Shown here: positions 50,122 through 58,336 of the stretch, one piece after another
Layout of the letters: each line of letters begins with the position of its first letter
How positions within the stretch are numbered: the first letter of the stretch is position 1
NCBI GenBank assembly: GCA_041739225.1
Contig: JBGSOG010000009.1
Span: 1-64,000, forward strand
Source of the DNA: BOKV01 sp041739225
GTDB taxonomy: Bacteria; Pseudomonadota; Alphaproteobacteria; Rhizobiales; Rhizobiaceae
Direction of reading: 5' to 3'
DNA length: 64,000 nucleotides
Notes under the pieces: model-generated
Told to the model about the DNA's origin: nothing
Seen by the model: only the letters and a program-made list of their open reading frames with translations
The model's database searches: none
Program-made: the position numbers and the translations under genes

Positions 50122-51669
50122 TCATGCCGGGCGCCGCTGCGGGCGAAGGATGTGCCCGTTGCCACTGGTTTGATTGGGTCGCTTCACCTGCGGCATCACT
50201 TCCAGAACGCGCGAGCGCGGGAAGGTGGCAATCACCTCGGTGCCCTCGCGCAGTTTTGAGCGCAGTTCAAATTTGCCGTCGTGCATGTGCATCAGCGCCT
50301 GAACAATGGGTAGGCCAAGGCCCGTACCCTGTTCGGCGCTCTTGATCGCAATCGAGCCTTGCCCGAACGAGGAAAGCACGATCGGGATTTCTTCTTCGGG
50401 AATGCCCGGTCCGGTGTCCTTTACCGACATGTATTGCCCGCCCGAACTTGTCCAGCCAACCTTCAGCCAGATCGTTCCGCCGGATGGCGTGAATTTGAGC
50501 GCATTGGACAGCAGGTTCAACGTGATCTGGCGCACGGCCCGCTCGTCAGCCCAGATCAAGGGCAGATTGTCCTCGAACTGCTGGATCATGTTGATGTTTT
50601 TGTTTTTGGCCCGCAACTGGACCATGTGGCAGGCTTCCTCGACAACATATGCAAGGCGGATGGATTCTTCCTGCAGTTCCTGTCTGCCAGCCTCGATACG
50701 GGAAAGATCAAGGATTTCGTTGATGACATTGAGCAGATGCTGGCCGGAATTGTGGATGTCGGTGACGTATTCCTTGTAGGAGGGGTTACCTACCGGCCCA
50801 AGCACTTCAGCCTGCATCACCTCGGAGAATCCAAGGATGGCATTGAGCGGTGTGCGCAATTCATGGCTCATGGTTGCCAGAAAACGCGACTTCGCAAGAT
50901 TGGCTTCTTCGGCGCGCCGACGCGCTTCTTCCGAGATTGATTTTGCCGTTTCAAGTTCGGCGATCAAAGTTTCCTTCTCGGCCTTGTGCTCCAGAATCGA
51001 CAGCACCGAAAGTTTGAACCGGTCGGCGATGAGGTAGAAAAAGGTTTGCGAACCCAACAAAATTCCACCCATCAGCATGTGCGCCGGATCTAGCGTGATC
51101 ATGAACCGGATCGCCAGTGCCAATGTGGGCGGCGCGCTGGTTTGCAGCAGGCAGGAGCCGAACCCATAAGCAAGGATCATGGTAATGGCCTGGAAAACCA
51201 GAATGGTTGAGAACTGGATGATCGACCAGGTATTGGCGTTGCAATCGAAGCAGCCGTAAAGTGCGAAAATACTCCAGCACAGTGCCAACAACCCAAGTAC
51301 CAGCGTATAGGTACGCCGCCAGCGCGGCAGCACATTTTCTTCTTCTGCTTCCCTGAGATAGCGGTTCGACAGGACTGCGATCAGACCGTAGGAAAACGAT
51401 GTGCAAAGAAACCACCACAGCGCCACAAACCAGCCGGTAAAGCCCACTGAAATCACTGCCACTATTGCGATGAACAATGGCATGGCGACAAAGGCATTGC
51501 GGTGGTTTTCCGCAAAGCTTTGCATCAGCTCCAGTTCGAATGCGATTGGCGAGCCGTTGGTGGAGGTAACCCGTTCGCGCAAGTCCTTGACTACACGCGA
51601 CGTTGCACTGCGCTTGCGCGTGCGGTCGACAATGTTCTTGTCGGAGGAACTGGACGTTTTGATACTCAT
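50122..51669 (-). CDS. Membrane histidine kinase, PleC/PdhS-like
   Basis: Sensor kinase of 515 residues. An N-terminal membrane domain (about 60-215, four to six helices) has no recognisable sensor fold but carries Cys131, Cys140 and Cys143 (CWSIFALYGCFDCNANTW) close to a membrane boundary. A coiled linker (225-260) leads to the HisKA domain, with phospho-acceptor His269 in ATMSHELRTPLNAILGFSEVM. The HATPase domain (about 375-490) has N box LNLLSNALKFTP, KDTGPGIPEEE and GTGLGLPIV. No response regulator gene is adjacent, so it is an orphan kinase. LNAILGFSEVMQ is typical of alphaproteobacterial PleC/PdhS kinases. Confidence 0.9.
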   Translation of the reverse strand: MSIKTSSSSDKNIVDRTRKRSATSRVVKDLRERVTSTNGSPIAFELELMQSFAENHRNAFVAMPLFIAIVAVISVGFTGWFVALWWFLCTSFSYGLIAVLSNRYLREAEEENVLPRWRRTYTLVLGLLALCWSIFALYGCFDCNANTWSIIQFSTILVFQAITMILAYGFGSCLLQTSAPPTLALAIRFMITLDPAHMLMGGILLGSQTFFYLIADRFKLSVLSILEHKAEKETLIAELETAKSISEEARRRAEEANLAKSRFLATMSHELRTPLNAILGFSEVMQAEVLGPVGNPSYKEYVTDIHNSGQHLLNVINEILDLSRIEAGRQELQEESIRLAYVVEEACHMVQLRAKNKNINMIQQFEDNLPLIWADERAVRQITLNLLSNALKFTPSGGTIWLKVGWTSSGGQYMSVKDTGPGIPEEEIPIVLSSFGQGSIAIKSAEQGTGLGLPIVQALMHMHDGKFELRSKLREGTEVIATFPRSRVLEVMPQVKRPNQTSGNGHILRPQRRPA

Positions 51670-51737
51670 CGGCCGTCGCCGTCTACCCGTGTAAATGACA
51701 AGCCAAATTGCTATGCCTTTTTGGTTAACATCGTATT

Positions 51738-52388
51738 ATGAACCGGTTCCCGGAGGCCTTTTTGACGTATCGACAAAATGCAGGAAGAGCAGGTTCTCGC
51801 CAAAGCAGGCCGTCGCGTCCGCTGGAATATGCCATCGCCGCTGCATTCCTGATTGCGCTTGCCGTTTTGGCTGCTGCCTTGGCAGCGGTTTCAACGGATT
51901 CATTGTCGGGAAAGGCAGTGGTTGTGGACGGAGATTCGCTGCAGTTTGGCAATCAGAAAGTACGCCTTGAAGGTATTGATGCGCCCGAGTTCACCCAGAC
52001 TTGCACCATCGCCGGCCAGGCTGCCGAGTGTGGAAAGCTGGCGCGCACCCATTTGCGCAACTTGATTGCAGGGCGGCCTGTCGAATGCTCAGGCTGGCAA
52101 ACCGACAAATATGATCGCCCGTTGGTGAGATGCACCGTTGGTGGAACTGAGCTGAACGCCGCCATGGTGCGCGATGGCTGGGCGGTTGCCTTTGGTGATT
52201 TTGAGTTGGAAGAGGCCGAAGCCCGAAATGCAAGCCGCGGCTTGTGGCAAGGAGAATTTGCCGAGCCACGGGACTGGCGCCGCGAGCACGCGGGTGAAAG
52301 CGCCGGGGATGCGGGACATTTCGTGGCAATTGGCGACTTGTTTGCCAAGGCAGGACGCCGCATTGTCGAGTGGACTGCAAAATGGTGA
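51738..52388 (+). CDS. Membrane-anchored or secreted SNase-like nuclease
   Basis: Thermonuclease-domain protein of 216 residues. The N-terminal helix (about 30-50, AIAAAFLIALAVLAAALAAV) is an anchor or signal sequence. The SNase OB-fold follows, with VVDGDSLQFGNQKVRLEGIDAPEFTQ, where the aspartates bind calcium and the Arg is catalytic. Later come TDKYDRPLVRC and AMVRDGWAVAFGDFE. It probably degrades nucleic acid outside the cytoplasm. Divergent from the kinase across 68 bp. Confidence 0.88.
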   Translation: MNRFPEAFLTYRQNAGRAGSRQSRPSRPLEYAIAAAFLIALAVLAAALAAVSTDSLSGKAVVVDGDSLQFGNQKVRLEGIDAPEFTQTCTIAGQAAECGKLARTHLRNLIAGRPVECSGWQTDKYDRPLVRCTVGGTELNAAMVRDGWAVAFGDFELEEAEARNASRGLWQGEFAEPRDWRREHAGESAGDAGHFVAIGDLFAKAGRRIVEWTAKW

Positions 52389-52397
52389 GGGGAAGCG

Positions 52398-53042
52398 ATG
52401 CCGAACTTTGATGCGATGATGATTTTTGATGGCGGACGGGCGCCGAACCCGCGCCGTGTGCAAGTTTTCATGGCTGAAAAAGGGATCGATATTCCGCGCA
52501 CCGATCTGGACATCAACAAGCTGGAACAAAAGAGCGAATGGTTCAGCAAAATCAATCCGATGCAACGCCTTCCAGTGCTGGTGCTGGAGGATGGCACGGC
52601 CATTTGCGAAACGGTTGCCATCTGCCGATATCTGGAAGAATTGCAGCCAGAACCGGCCCTGATGGGTACAGACGCCAAAGACAAGGCGCTGGTGGAAATG
52701 TGGCAGCGCCGGGTCGAGTTGCAGTTCCTGATGCCGGTTGGCTTTGCCTTTCGCCATTTGCATCGCGGTGCGGTGCATCTGGAGCAGCCACAGATCGGCG
52801 AATGGGGAAGCGTTAACCAGGCCCGTGCACGCGAATTCATGGAGTTTCTTGACCGCGAACTGGCCGGTCGGCAGTTTGTGGCCGGTGATGCATTCAGCAT
52901 TGCCGACATCACGGCGGTGATTGCCTACCAGTTCCTGCGCCCCGGTCGCATCGCATATCCCGAGGACCTGGCCAACTTGCAGCGCTGGTATGGCGAGGTA
53001 TCGCAGCGACCCTCCGTCATGCTGCCAAAGGCCGATGGCTGA
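52398..53042 (+). CDS. Glutathione S-transferase family protein
   Basis: Cytosolic GST of 214 residues. The thioredoxin-like N-terminal domain (1-80) has the glutathione-site segments RAPNPRRVQVFMAEKG, NPMQRLPVLVLEDGTAICETVAICRYLEE. The all-helical C-terminal domain (about 90-214) includes RQFVAGDAFSIADITAVIAYQF. It follows the nuclease gene after 9 bp. Its last 8 bp overlap the uracil-DNA glycosylase start. Confidence 0.92.
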   Translation: MPNFDAMMIFDGGRAPNPRRVQVFMAEKGIDIPRTDLDINKLEQKSEWFSKINPMQRLPVLVLEDGTAICETVAICRYLEELQPEPALMGTDAKDKALVEMWQRRVELQFLMPVGFAFRHLHRGAVHLEQPQIGEWGSVNQARAREFMEFLDRELAGRQFVAGDAFSIADITAVIAYQFLRPGRIAYPEDLANLQRWYGEVSQRPSVMLPKADG

Positions 53043-53661
53043 AAAGCTCAACAAATTGATGGCGGAAATTTCCGCCTGCCGGATTTGCCGCGATGCACCG
53101 CTTGGCAAGTTGCTGCCGCATGAGCCAAGACCTGTGGCAGTGCTTTCGAACAGCGCGAGAATCGTGATTTGCGGTCAGGCACCGGGAACCCGTGTTCATG
53201 CCAGCGGCATCCCGTTCAGCGACCCTTCGGGTGACCGGTTGCGCGACTGGATGGGTGTGACACCCACGATTTTTTACGATGCTTCGAAAATTGCAATAGT
53301 GCCCATGGGCTTTTGCTTTCCCGGTCTAGATGCCAAGGGCGGTGACCTGCCGCCCCGGCGCGAATGTGCGCCGCAGTGGCGAAAGCGGGTTTTTGCAGCA
53401 ATGCCGCAAGTGCAATTGATGCTTTGTGTCGGGCAGTATGCGCAGAAGTGGCACCTGGGCCCGCTCGCTCACGCAAGCCTGACCGCAACGGTGGCAAATT
53501 GGCAGGAGATTGCAGCTTCAACATCCTACCCGCAAATGCTGCCATTGCCGCACCCGTCCTGGCGCAACAACGCGTGGATTGCCGCCAATTCGTGGTTTTC
53601 AACCGGTTTGTTGCCGTTTTTGAAAGAGAGGGTGCAGCAAGCAATGGATGCAGACTTGTGA
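53035..53661 (+). CDS. Uracil-DNA glycosylase family protein
   Basis: Protein of 208 residues in the uracil-DNA glycosylase-like superfamily. The ATG at 53035 (MAEKLNKLMAEISACRICRD) overlaps the GST stop by 8 bp; an in-frame start at 52921 is inside GST and rejected. The active-site loop reads VICGQAPGTRVHASGIPFSDPSGDRLRDWMG, and LPLPHPSWRNN supplies the conserved histidine. The CRIC pair (about 15-18) recalls the iron-sulfur type families 4 and 5, but I cannot identify all four ligands. Likely role: removal of uracil or deaminated bases from DNA. Confidence 0.87.
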   Translation: MAEKLNKLMAEISACRICRDAPLGKLLPHEPRPVAVLSNSARIVICGQAPGTRVHASGIPFSDPSGDRLRDWMGVTPTIFYDASKIAIVPMGFCFPGLDAKGGDLPPRRECAPQWRKRVFAAMPQVQLMLCVGQYAQKWHLGPLAHASLTATVANWQEIAASTSYPQMLPLPHPSWRNNAWIAANSWFSTGLLPFLKERVQQAMDADL

Positions 53662-53671
53662 AATGCTGTTT

Positions 53672-53702
53672 CGTAAATTACGCTTTTCAGGAATGAAATT
53701 CC
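53672..53702. promoter_or_regulatory. Two palindromes upstream of the Lrp gene
   Basis: CGTAA-A-TTACG (53672-53682) and GGAAT-GAA-ATTCC (53690-53702) are perfect inverted repeats that start 54 and 36 bp before the Lrp start. Lrp/AsnC proteins commonly repress their own genes through such sites, so autoregulation is plausible. The surrounding DNA is A/T-rich for this genome, as expected for a promoter. Confidence 0.45.
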
Positions 53703-53725
53703 AATAGACGGGAGTTTGCGCTGCC

Positions 53726-54214
53726 ATGGACCGCGTCGACAAGATGATCCTGAGCCTCATCCAGGAAGACGCCACGCTGCCGGTTGCCGATATCGCCAAA
53801 AAAGTCGGGTTATCGACGACGCCTTGCTGGCGGCGCATCCAGAAGATGGAAGAAGACCGGGTCATCCAGCGCCGGGTTGCAGTGCTTAATCCGGAAAAAG
53901 TAAATGTCGGGGTGACGGTTTTTGTGTCGATCATCACCGCCAAGCACAACCACGAATGGCTCAAGCGGTTTGCCGAAGTCATCACCAAATTCCCTGAAGT
54001 CGTCGGGTTCTATCGCATGAGCGGGCAGGTGGATTACCTGCTGAAGGTGGTTGTTCCGGACATCACGGCCTATGACGCGTTTTACAAGAAACTGGTCAGC
54101 GAAATCGACATCGAGGATGTGTCGTCTGCTTTCGCCATGGAGCGCATCAAGGACACCACCCAATTGCCGCTCAACTACATTGCGCTGGAAAAACCGGCGA
54201 AGGTAAAGGATTAG
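53726..54214 (+). CDS. Lrp/AsnC-family transcriptional regulator
   Basis: Feast/famine regulator of 162 residues. The N-terminal helix-turn-helix (about 1-60) reads DKMILSLIQEDATLPVADIAKKVGLSTTPCWRRIQKMEEDRVIQ. The C-terminal RAM ligand-binding domain (about 70-150) includes VGFYRMSGQVDYLLKVVVPD. CWRRIQ with TTP is typical of alphaproteobacterial Lrp proteins. Target amino acid unknown. Two palindromes lie just upstream. Its stop is 2 bp from the stop of the convergent AlkD-like gene. Confidence 0.93.
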   Translation: MDRVDKMILSLIQEDATLPVADIAKKVGLSTTPCWRRIQKMEEDRVIQRRVAVLNPEKVNVGVTVFVSIITAKHNHEWLKRFAEVITKFPEVVGFYRMSGQVDYLLKVVVPDITAYDAFYKKLVSEIDIEDVSSAFAMERIKDTTQLPLNYIALEKPAKVKD

Positions 54215-54216
54215 AG

Positions 54217-54909
54217 CTACAGACCCAGCCTCATTCGCACGGCGGCGCCATCCAGTTCCCGGACAGCATCACTGCCGATCCAGCGGGCGGTTTTGTCGGT
54301 ACTTGAAGCAAGTTCATGCGCAAGCGCCAGACATGGTCCGTGGAGGGTAGCCGATCGTTTGGCGGTCTGCCGCAGTGCCCAGTTGACGGCCTTCTTCACG
54401 AAATTTCGGTCGTCTGTTGAGGCATCGCGGATCATTGGCAAATAGCCAATGAAGTTGCTGTCATCGGTCCTTTTGTCATGGACTGCTCGCCAGGCGATGG
54501 TGGCGAATGCCGCCCTTTTCACGAACTGCCGCTCATCGGTGCTCCATTCCCGGATTTTTTCGCCGACAAAGGGCGTGCGGTCCCACAGGTTTCCGCAGAT
54601 CTGGTCGCAAACATCCCAACTGTCGAACGCAGTGGTCCAGTCGTCCATTTGCTGCGGCGTCACCCATTGCGGGCGGTCAACGAAGGCTGCCATGATCCGT
54701 GCTTCATGGATGCCGCAATCCCACAATGCCAGTGCCAACGCGTGGTCAGGGATGATACCGCCCGCCACCGCGCGAATGTCCGGCACGCTGACCCCGAAAG
54801 CACTTTCGACATTGATGCCGAAACGCGCCATTCCATCAAGGTTTTTCTGCGTGCCGCGCGCCTGCAGGGCTGCAATTGCTTCGGCTGCCGTGTACGGGCG
54901 GCGCGGCAC
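54217..54909 (-). CDS. AlkD-like DNA alkylation repair protein
   Basis: HEAT-repeat DNA glycosylase-like protein of about 230 residues. Recognisable segments include GVSVPDIRAVAGG, LALALWDCGIHEARIMAAFV, DDWTTAFDSWDVCDQICGNLWDRTP, VKRAAFATIAWRAV and DDRNFVKKAVNWALRQTAKR. No ATG lies between the upstream stop (54915) and the conserved core. The GTG at 54909 is the best start; a frame back to 55143 runs through the neighbouring gene and is rejected. Likely excises alkylated bases, although the family contains non-catalytic members. Confidence 0.83.
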   Translation of the reverse strand: MPRRPYTAAEAIAALQARGTQKNLDGMARFGINVESAFGVSVPDIRAVAGGIIPDHALALALWDCGIHEARIMAAFVDRPQWVTPQQMDDWTTAFDSWDVCDQICGNLWDRTPFVGEKIREWSTDERQFVKRAAFATIAWRAVHDKRTDDSNFIGYLPMIRDASTDDRNFVKKAVNWALRQTAKRSATLHGPCLALAHELASSTDKTARWIGSDAVRELDGAAVRMRLGL

Positions 54910-54914
54910 GGGAA

Positions 54915-55784
54915 TTACTGGCGCTCGAGCCTGGCCAGCAGCGAAGATGTATCCCAGCGCTTGCCGCCCATGGACTGGATTTCTGCGTAGAACTGGTCGA
55001 CCAGTGCCGTCACCGGCAGGCTCGCGCCGGTTTCGCGTGCTTGCGCCAGCACGATGTCGAGGTCCTTGCGCATCCAGTCGACAGCAAAACCGTGGTTGTA
55101 TTGACCATCGCGCATGGTTTTCCAGCGGTTTTCCATTTGCCATGAGCCTGCTGCGCCTTTGGAGATCACGTCGATGACCTTCTCGACGTCGAGGCCGGCC
55201 TTGCTAGCAAAATGGATGCCTTCGGCCAGACCCTGAACCAGGCCGGCAATGCAGATCTGGTTGACCATCTTGGTCAACTGCCCTGCGCCGGATGGCCCCA
55301 TCAGCCCGACCATCTTGGCAAAGCATTCAATCACCGGCTTTGCCCGGTCGAAGGCATCCTGCCCGCCGCCAACCATCACGCTGAGCTTGCCGTTCTGCGC
55401 GCCTGCCTGGCCACCGGAAACCGGGGCATCGAGAAAGTGAAACCCGGCGACATTTGCCGCTGCATCAAGTTCCCGGGCTACGGTCGCTGAAGCCGTGGTG
55501 TTGTCGATGAAGATTGCGCCTTTCTTCATTTCGGAAAATGCACCGTCGGCACCGGTGGTGACAGCGCGCAAATCATCGTCATTGCCGACACAGGCGAAAA
55601 CGAAATCGCAATCGCGCGCGGCCTGTCCCGGCGTTGGTGCGCTTTTGCCGCCATGCTCGGCAACCCATTGTGCCGACTTTGCCGCCGAGCGGTTGTAAAC
55701 GGTCAATTCGTGACCATTGCGGGCCAAATGTCCGGCCATTGGATATCCCATTACACCAAGGCCTATGAAAGCTGCTTTAGCCAT
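54915..55784 (-). CDS. 3-hydroxyisobutyrate dehydrogenase-like (beta-hydroxyacid) dehydrogenase
   Basis: NAD(P)-dependent beta-hydroxyacid dehydrogenase of 289 residues. Rossmann motif GLGVMGYPMAGHLARNGHELTVYNRS at the N-terminus, the substrate loop DAPVSGGQAGAQNGKLSVMVGG, the catalytic Lys in GAGQLTKMVNQICIAG, and RWKTMRDGQYNHGFAVDWMRKDLDIVL near the end. Family members act on 3-hydroxyisobutyrate, tartronate semialdehyde or succinic semialdehyde. The neighbours do not fix the substrate. Divergent from the acylase gene, with a GC-rich imperfect hairpin (55811-55831) between them. Confidence 0.88.
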   Translation of the reverse strand: MAKAAFIGLGVMGYPMAGHLARNGHELTVYNRSAAKSAQWVAEHGGKSAPTPGQAARDCDFVFACVGNDDDLRAVTTGADGAFSEMKKGAIFIDNTTASATVARELDAAANVAGFHFLDAPVSGGQAGAQNGKLSVMVGGGQDAFDRAKPVIECFAKMVGLMGPSGAGQLTKMVNQICIAGLVQGLAEGIHFASKAGLDVEKVIDVISKGAAGSWQMENRWKTMRDGQYNHGFAVDWMRKDLDIVLAQARETGASLPVTALVDQFYAEIQSMGGKRWDTSSLLARLERQ

Positions 55785-55856
55785 GCAAAATTCCTTTCTG
55801 GCAAATCACGGCCCGGAGCATAATGCCGGGCAATTCCACGGTGAGGGGATACAGGA

Positions 55857-58325
55857 ATGCGCACATTATTGAAATGGCTGGGTAGAGCCGTGTTGGTGCT
55901 GGTGGCGCTGGTGCTTTTTGCCGGCATCGGCATTTACGCAGCATTCAATTCCACGGTTCCTGCGACTTCAGGCAGTGCGCAGATTGCCGGGCTGTCGGCC
56001 GAAACGAAAGTGGTGCGCGATGCCCACGGCATTCCGCACATCGAGGCTGCAAGCCATGAGGATGCGGCGCGGGCGCTTGGCTATTCACATGCTCAGGACC
56101 GGTTCTGGCAAATGCATGTCCTGCGCCGGGTATCAGCGGGCAGGCTGTCGGAACTGTTTAGTGATGCGACTGTGAAAACCGACATATTCCTGCGCACTGT
56201 CGATCTGGCTGGATCAGCCAAGGCTTCGTTTGAGGTTCTTGATCCGCAGGCCAAAGCGTTGCTTGCGGCTTATGCTGAAGGCGTCAATTCATGGCTCTCC
56301 CGCAATCGTGGCCTGATGGAAACGCGGCTGCCGCCGGAATTCCTGATCCTTGGCAAGGACGCCGAACCCTGGGAGCCATGGCAGAGCGTTGCCATGATCA
56401 AGGTGATGGCGCTGACGCTCGATTCCAACATGGACAACGAGATACAGCGGCTGGCGCTGGCGGCACGTGGTTTCTCACCAAAAGAAATTGACGATCTGCT
56501 GCCCTACACGCCGCGTGACAACCCGCCGCCGCTGCCCGATTTGCGTCCGCTCTACTCGTTTGGCCCGACCGGCAAGCCAAAAGCTTCGCTGGAGAGCACA
56601 GAAAAACCATCCGACTACGCACAAGGGCTTGCCTGGCCGATCAACATCACGGCTTCCAACAACTGGGCGGTTGCCGGTTCACGCACAATTTCGGGAAAGC
56701 CGCTGCTGGCGAACGATCCGCACCTTGGTTTGACCACCCCGACAATTTTCTATCTGGCGCACCTGTCTTTCGACCACAATGGCGAGAAGCGGCATGTGAT
56801 TGGCGCGACACTGCCGGGAACACCGCTGGTGCTGGCCGGGCGCAACGACCGGATTGCCTGGGGCCTGACAACCACAAATCTGGATGGCCAGGACATTTAT
56901 GTTGAACGGGTCAATCCGGAGGACAAGACCAAGTATCTGGCGCCTGACGGCTGGAAGGTTTTTGAAACCGAAAAAGTCATCATTGATGTATCCGGCGGCA
57001 AGACCGTTGAAATCGAAAAACGCAGCACGCGTCACGGTCCGGTGTTGCCAGATACCTATCGCAGCCTGCCGGCGATCCTGCCGGGCAATCATGTTGCTGC
57101 GCTTTCCTGGGTTTCGCTGGCAAAGGATGATACGTCTGTTGAGGCGGTCATCGGCTTCAATTTGGCGAAGTCGGTCAGCGAGGCCATCTCATCCACCCGC
57201 CGGCTGGTAGCACCCATGCAGTCGATTGTCATGGCTGATGACCAGGGCAACATAGCGCTGATAGCGCCGGGGCGCGTGCCGCTGCGCGACCCCGCCAATC
57301 TTGTGCTTGGCCGTGCGCCTGTTCCGGGATGGTTGGCCGAATATGACTGGAAAGGCTGGATGCCGTTTGAGGCGCTGCCCCGCATTGACAATCCGGCCAA
57401 TGGCGCGCTGGCAACCGCCAATGGCAACTGGATGCCCCCCGGCTATACCGGTCACATCACGCACGACTGGGATGAGCAATGGCGGCAAAGCCGCGTCGAA
57501 GAACTGGTCATTGCCCGCAATGAAAAGCACTCGCCGCAAAGCATGGAACAAATCCAGGGCGATAATTTCGATCCTGCCCTCCACGAGTTCGCAAGGCAGG
57601 CCTTGCAACAACTGGCCGCTGGTGCCGGTCAGGACAGTGCGATGATGGATGCGCTCAAGGCCTGGGACGGGATCATGGCCATCGACAAGCCGGAACCGCT
57701 GATCCTTAACGCCTGGTGGCGGCATGCCGAGATAGCCATTTTCGGTGATGACCTTGGCGAAGATTATTCCAGGTTTTCCAAAGGCCACATGCAGCCCTTG
57801 CTGAGTGCCCTGACCAGTGCCGGAGCGCGTGATTGGTGTGACGACCGCAACAGCCAGCAGAGCGAAACCTGCGGCATCATTCTGGCACGGGCATTCAATG
57901 CGGCGCAGGAGGAGTTGAAAACCCTGCAAGGCAGCGACTGGCGCAAATGGAAATGGGGCGAAGCGCATGTTGCCTTCGGCGAGCACCGGCCGTTCTCGTC
58001 GGTCGCACCGCTGGCAAAGCTGTTCACGGTTAGTCGCCCAAGCGCGGGTGGTTCGTACACGCTCCTGCGCGGCCGCACCGATTTTGGCGAGGACAAGCCT
58101 TACCGAAATGTTCATGCATCGGCATACCGCAGCTGGTATGACCTTGGAAATCCCGATGCATCGCGGTTTATCACTTCAACCGGACAAAGCGGGCATTTCT
58201 TGTCGAAGCACTATGATGACCTTGCCGACCGCTGGGCGGCGATGGAATATCTGCCCATGACAACCAATGCCGCAGAGTATGGCAAGAATGCCGAAGGCAT
58301 TTGGGTGCTGCGTCCGGCAAATTGA
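55857..58325 (+). CDS. Penicillin acylase family N-terminal nucleophile hydrolase
   Basis: Ntn-type amidase precursor of 822 residues, with an N-terminal signal or anchor helix (about 8-29) for export to the periplasm. Alpha chain: VRDAHGIPHIEAASHEDAARALGYSHAQDRFWQMHVLRR. Autoprocessing is expected just before Ser267 (ITA|SNNWAV), the catalytic nucleophile of the beta chain. NDPHLGL, TTTNLDGQDIYVER and NGNWMPPGYTGHI follow in the family order. Members hydrolyse penicillins, cephalosporins or acyl-homoserine lactones. The natural substrate is unknown. An adenine deaminase gene follows after 11 bp. Confidence 0.9.
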   Translation: MRTLLKWLGRAVLVLVALVLFAGIGIYAAFNSTVPATSGSAQIAGLSAETKVVRDAHGIPHIEAASHEDAARALGYSHAQDRFWQMHVLRRVSAGRLSELFSDATVKTDIFLRTVDLAGSAKASFEVLDPQAKALLAAYAEGVNSWLSRNRGLMETRLPPEFLILGKDAEPWEPWQSVAMIKVMALTLDSNMDNEIQRLALAARGFSPKEIDDLLPYTPRDNPPPLPDLRPLYSFGPTGKPKASLESTEKPSDYAQGLAWPINITASNNWAVAGSRTISGKPLLANDPHLGLTTPTIFYLAHLSFDHNGEKRHVIGATLPGTPLVLAGRNDRIAWGLTTTNLDGQDIYVERVNPEDKTKYLAPDGWKVFETEKVIIDVSGGKTVEIEKRSTRHGPVLPDTYRSLPAILPGNHVAALSWVSLAKDDTSVEAVIGFNLAKSVSEAISSTRRLVAPMQSIVMADDQGNIALIAPGRVPLRDPANLVLGRAPVPGWLAEYDWKGWMPFEALPRIDNPANGALATANGNWMPPGYTGHITHDWDEQWRQSRVEELVIARNEKHSPQSMEQIQGDNFDPALHEFARQALQQLAAGAGQDSAMMDALKAWDGIMAIDKPEPLILNAWWRHAEIAIFGDDLGEDYSRFSKGHMQPLLSALTSAGARDWCDDRNSQQSETCGIILARAFNAAQEELKTLQGSDWRKWKWGEAHVAFGEHRPFSSVAPLAKLFTVSRPSAGGSYTLLRGRTDFGEDKPYRNVHASAYRSWYDLGNPDASRFITSTGQSGHFLSKHYDDLADRWAAMEYLPMTTNAAEYGKNAEGIWVLRPAN

Positions 58326-58336
58326 CAGGAGTTGCA

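Noticed and set aside
57189..58115. Minus-strand open frame of 308 codons under the acylase gene
   Set aside because: Antisense shadow without domain, signal or ribosome site.
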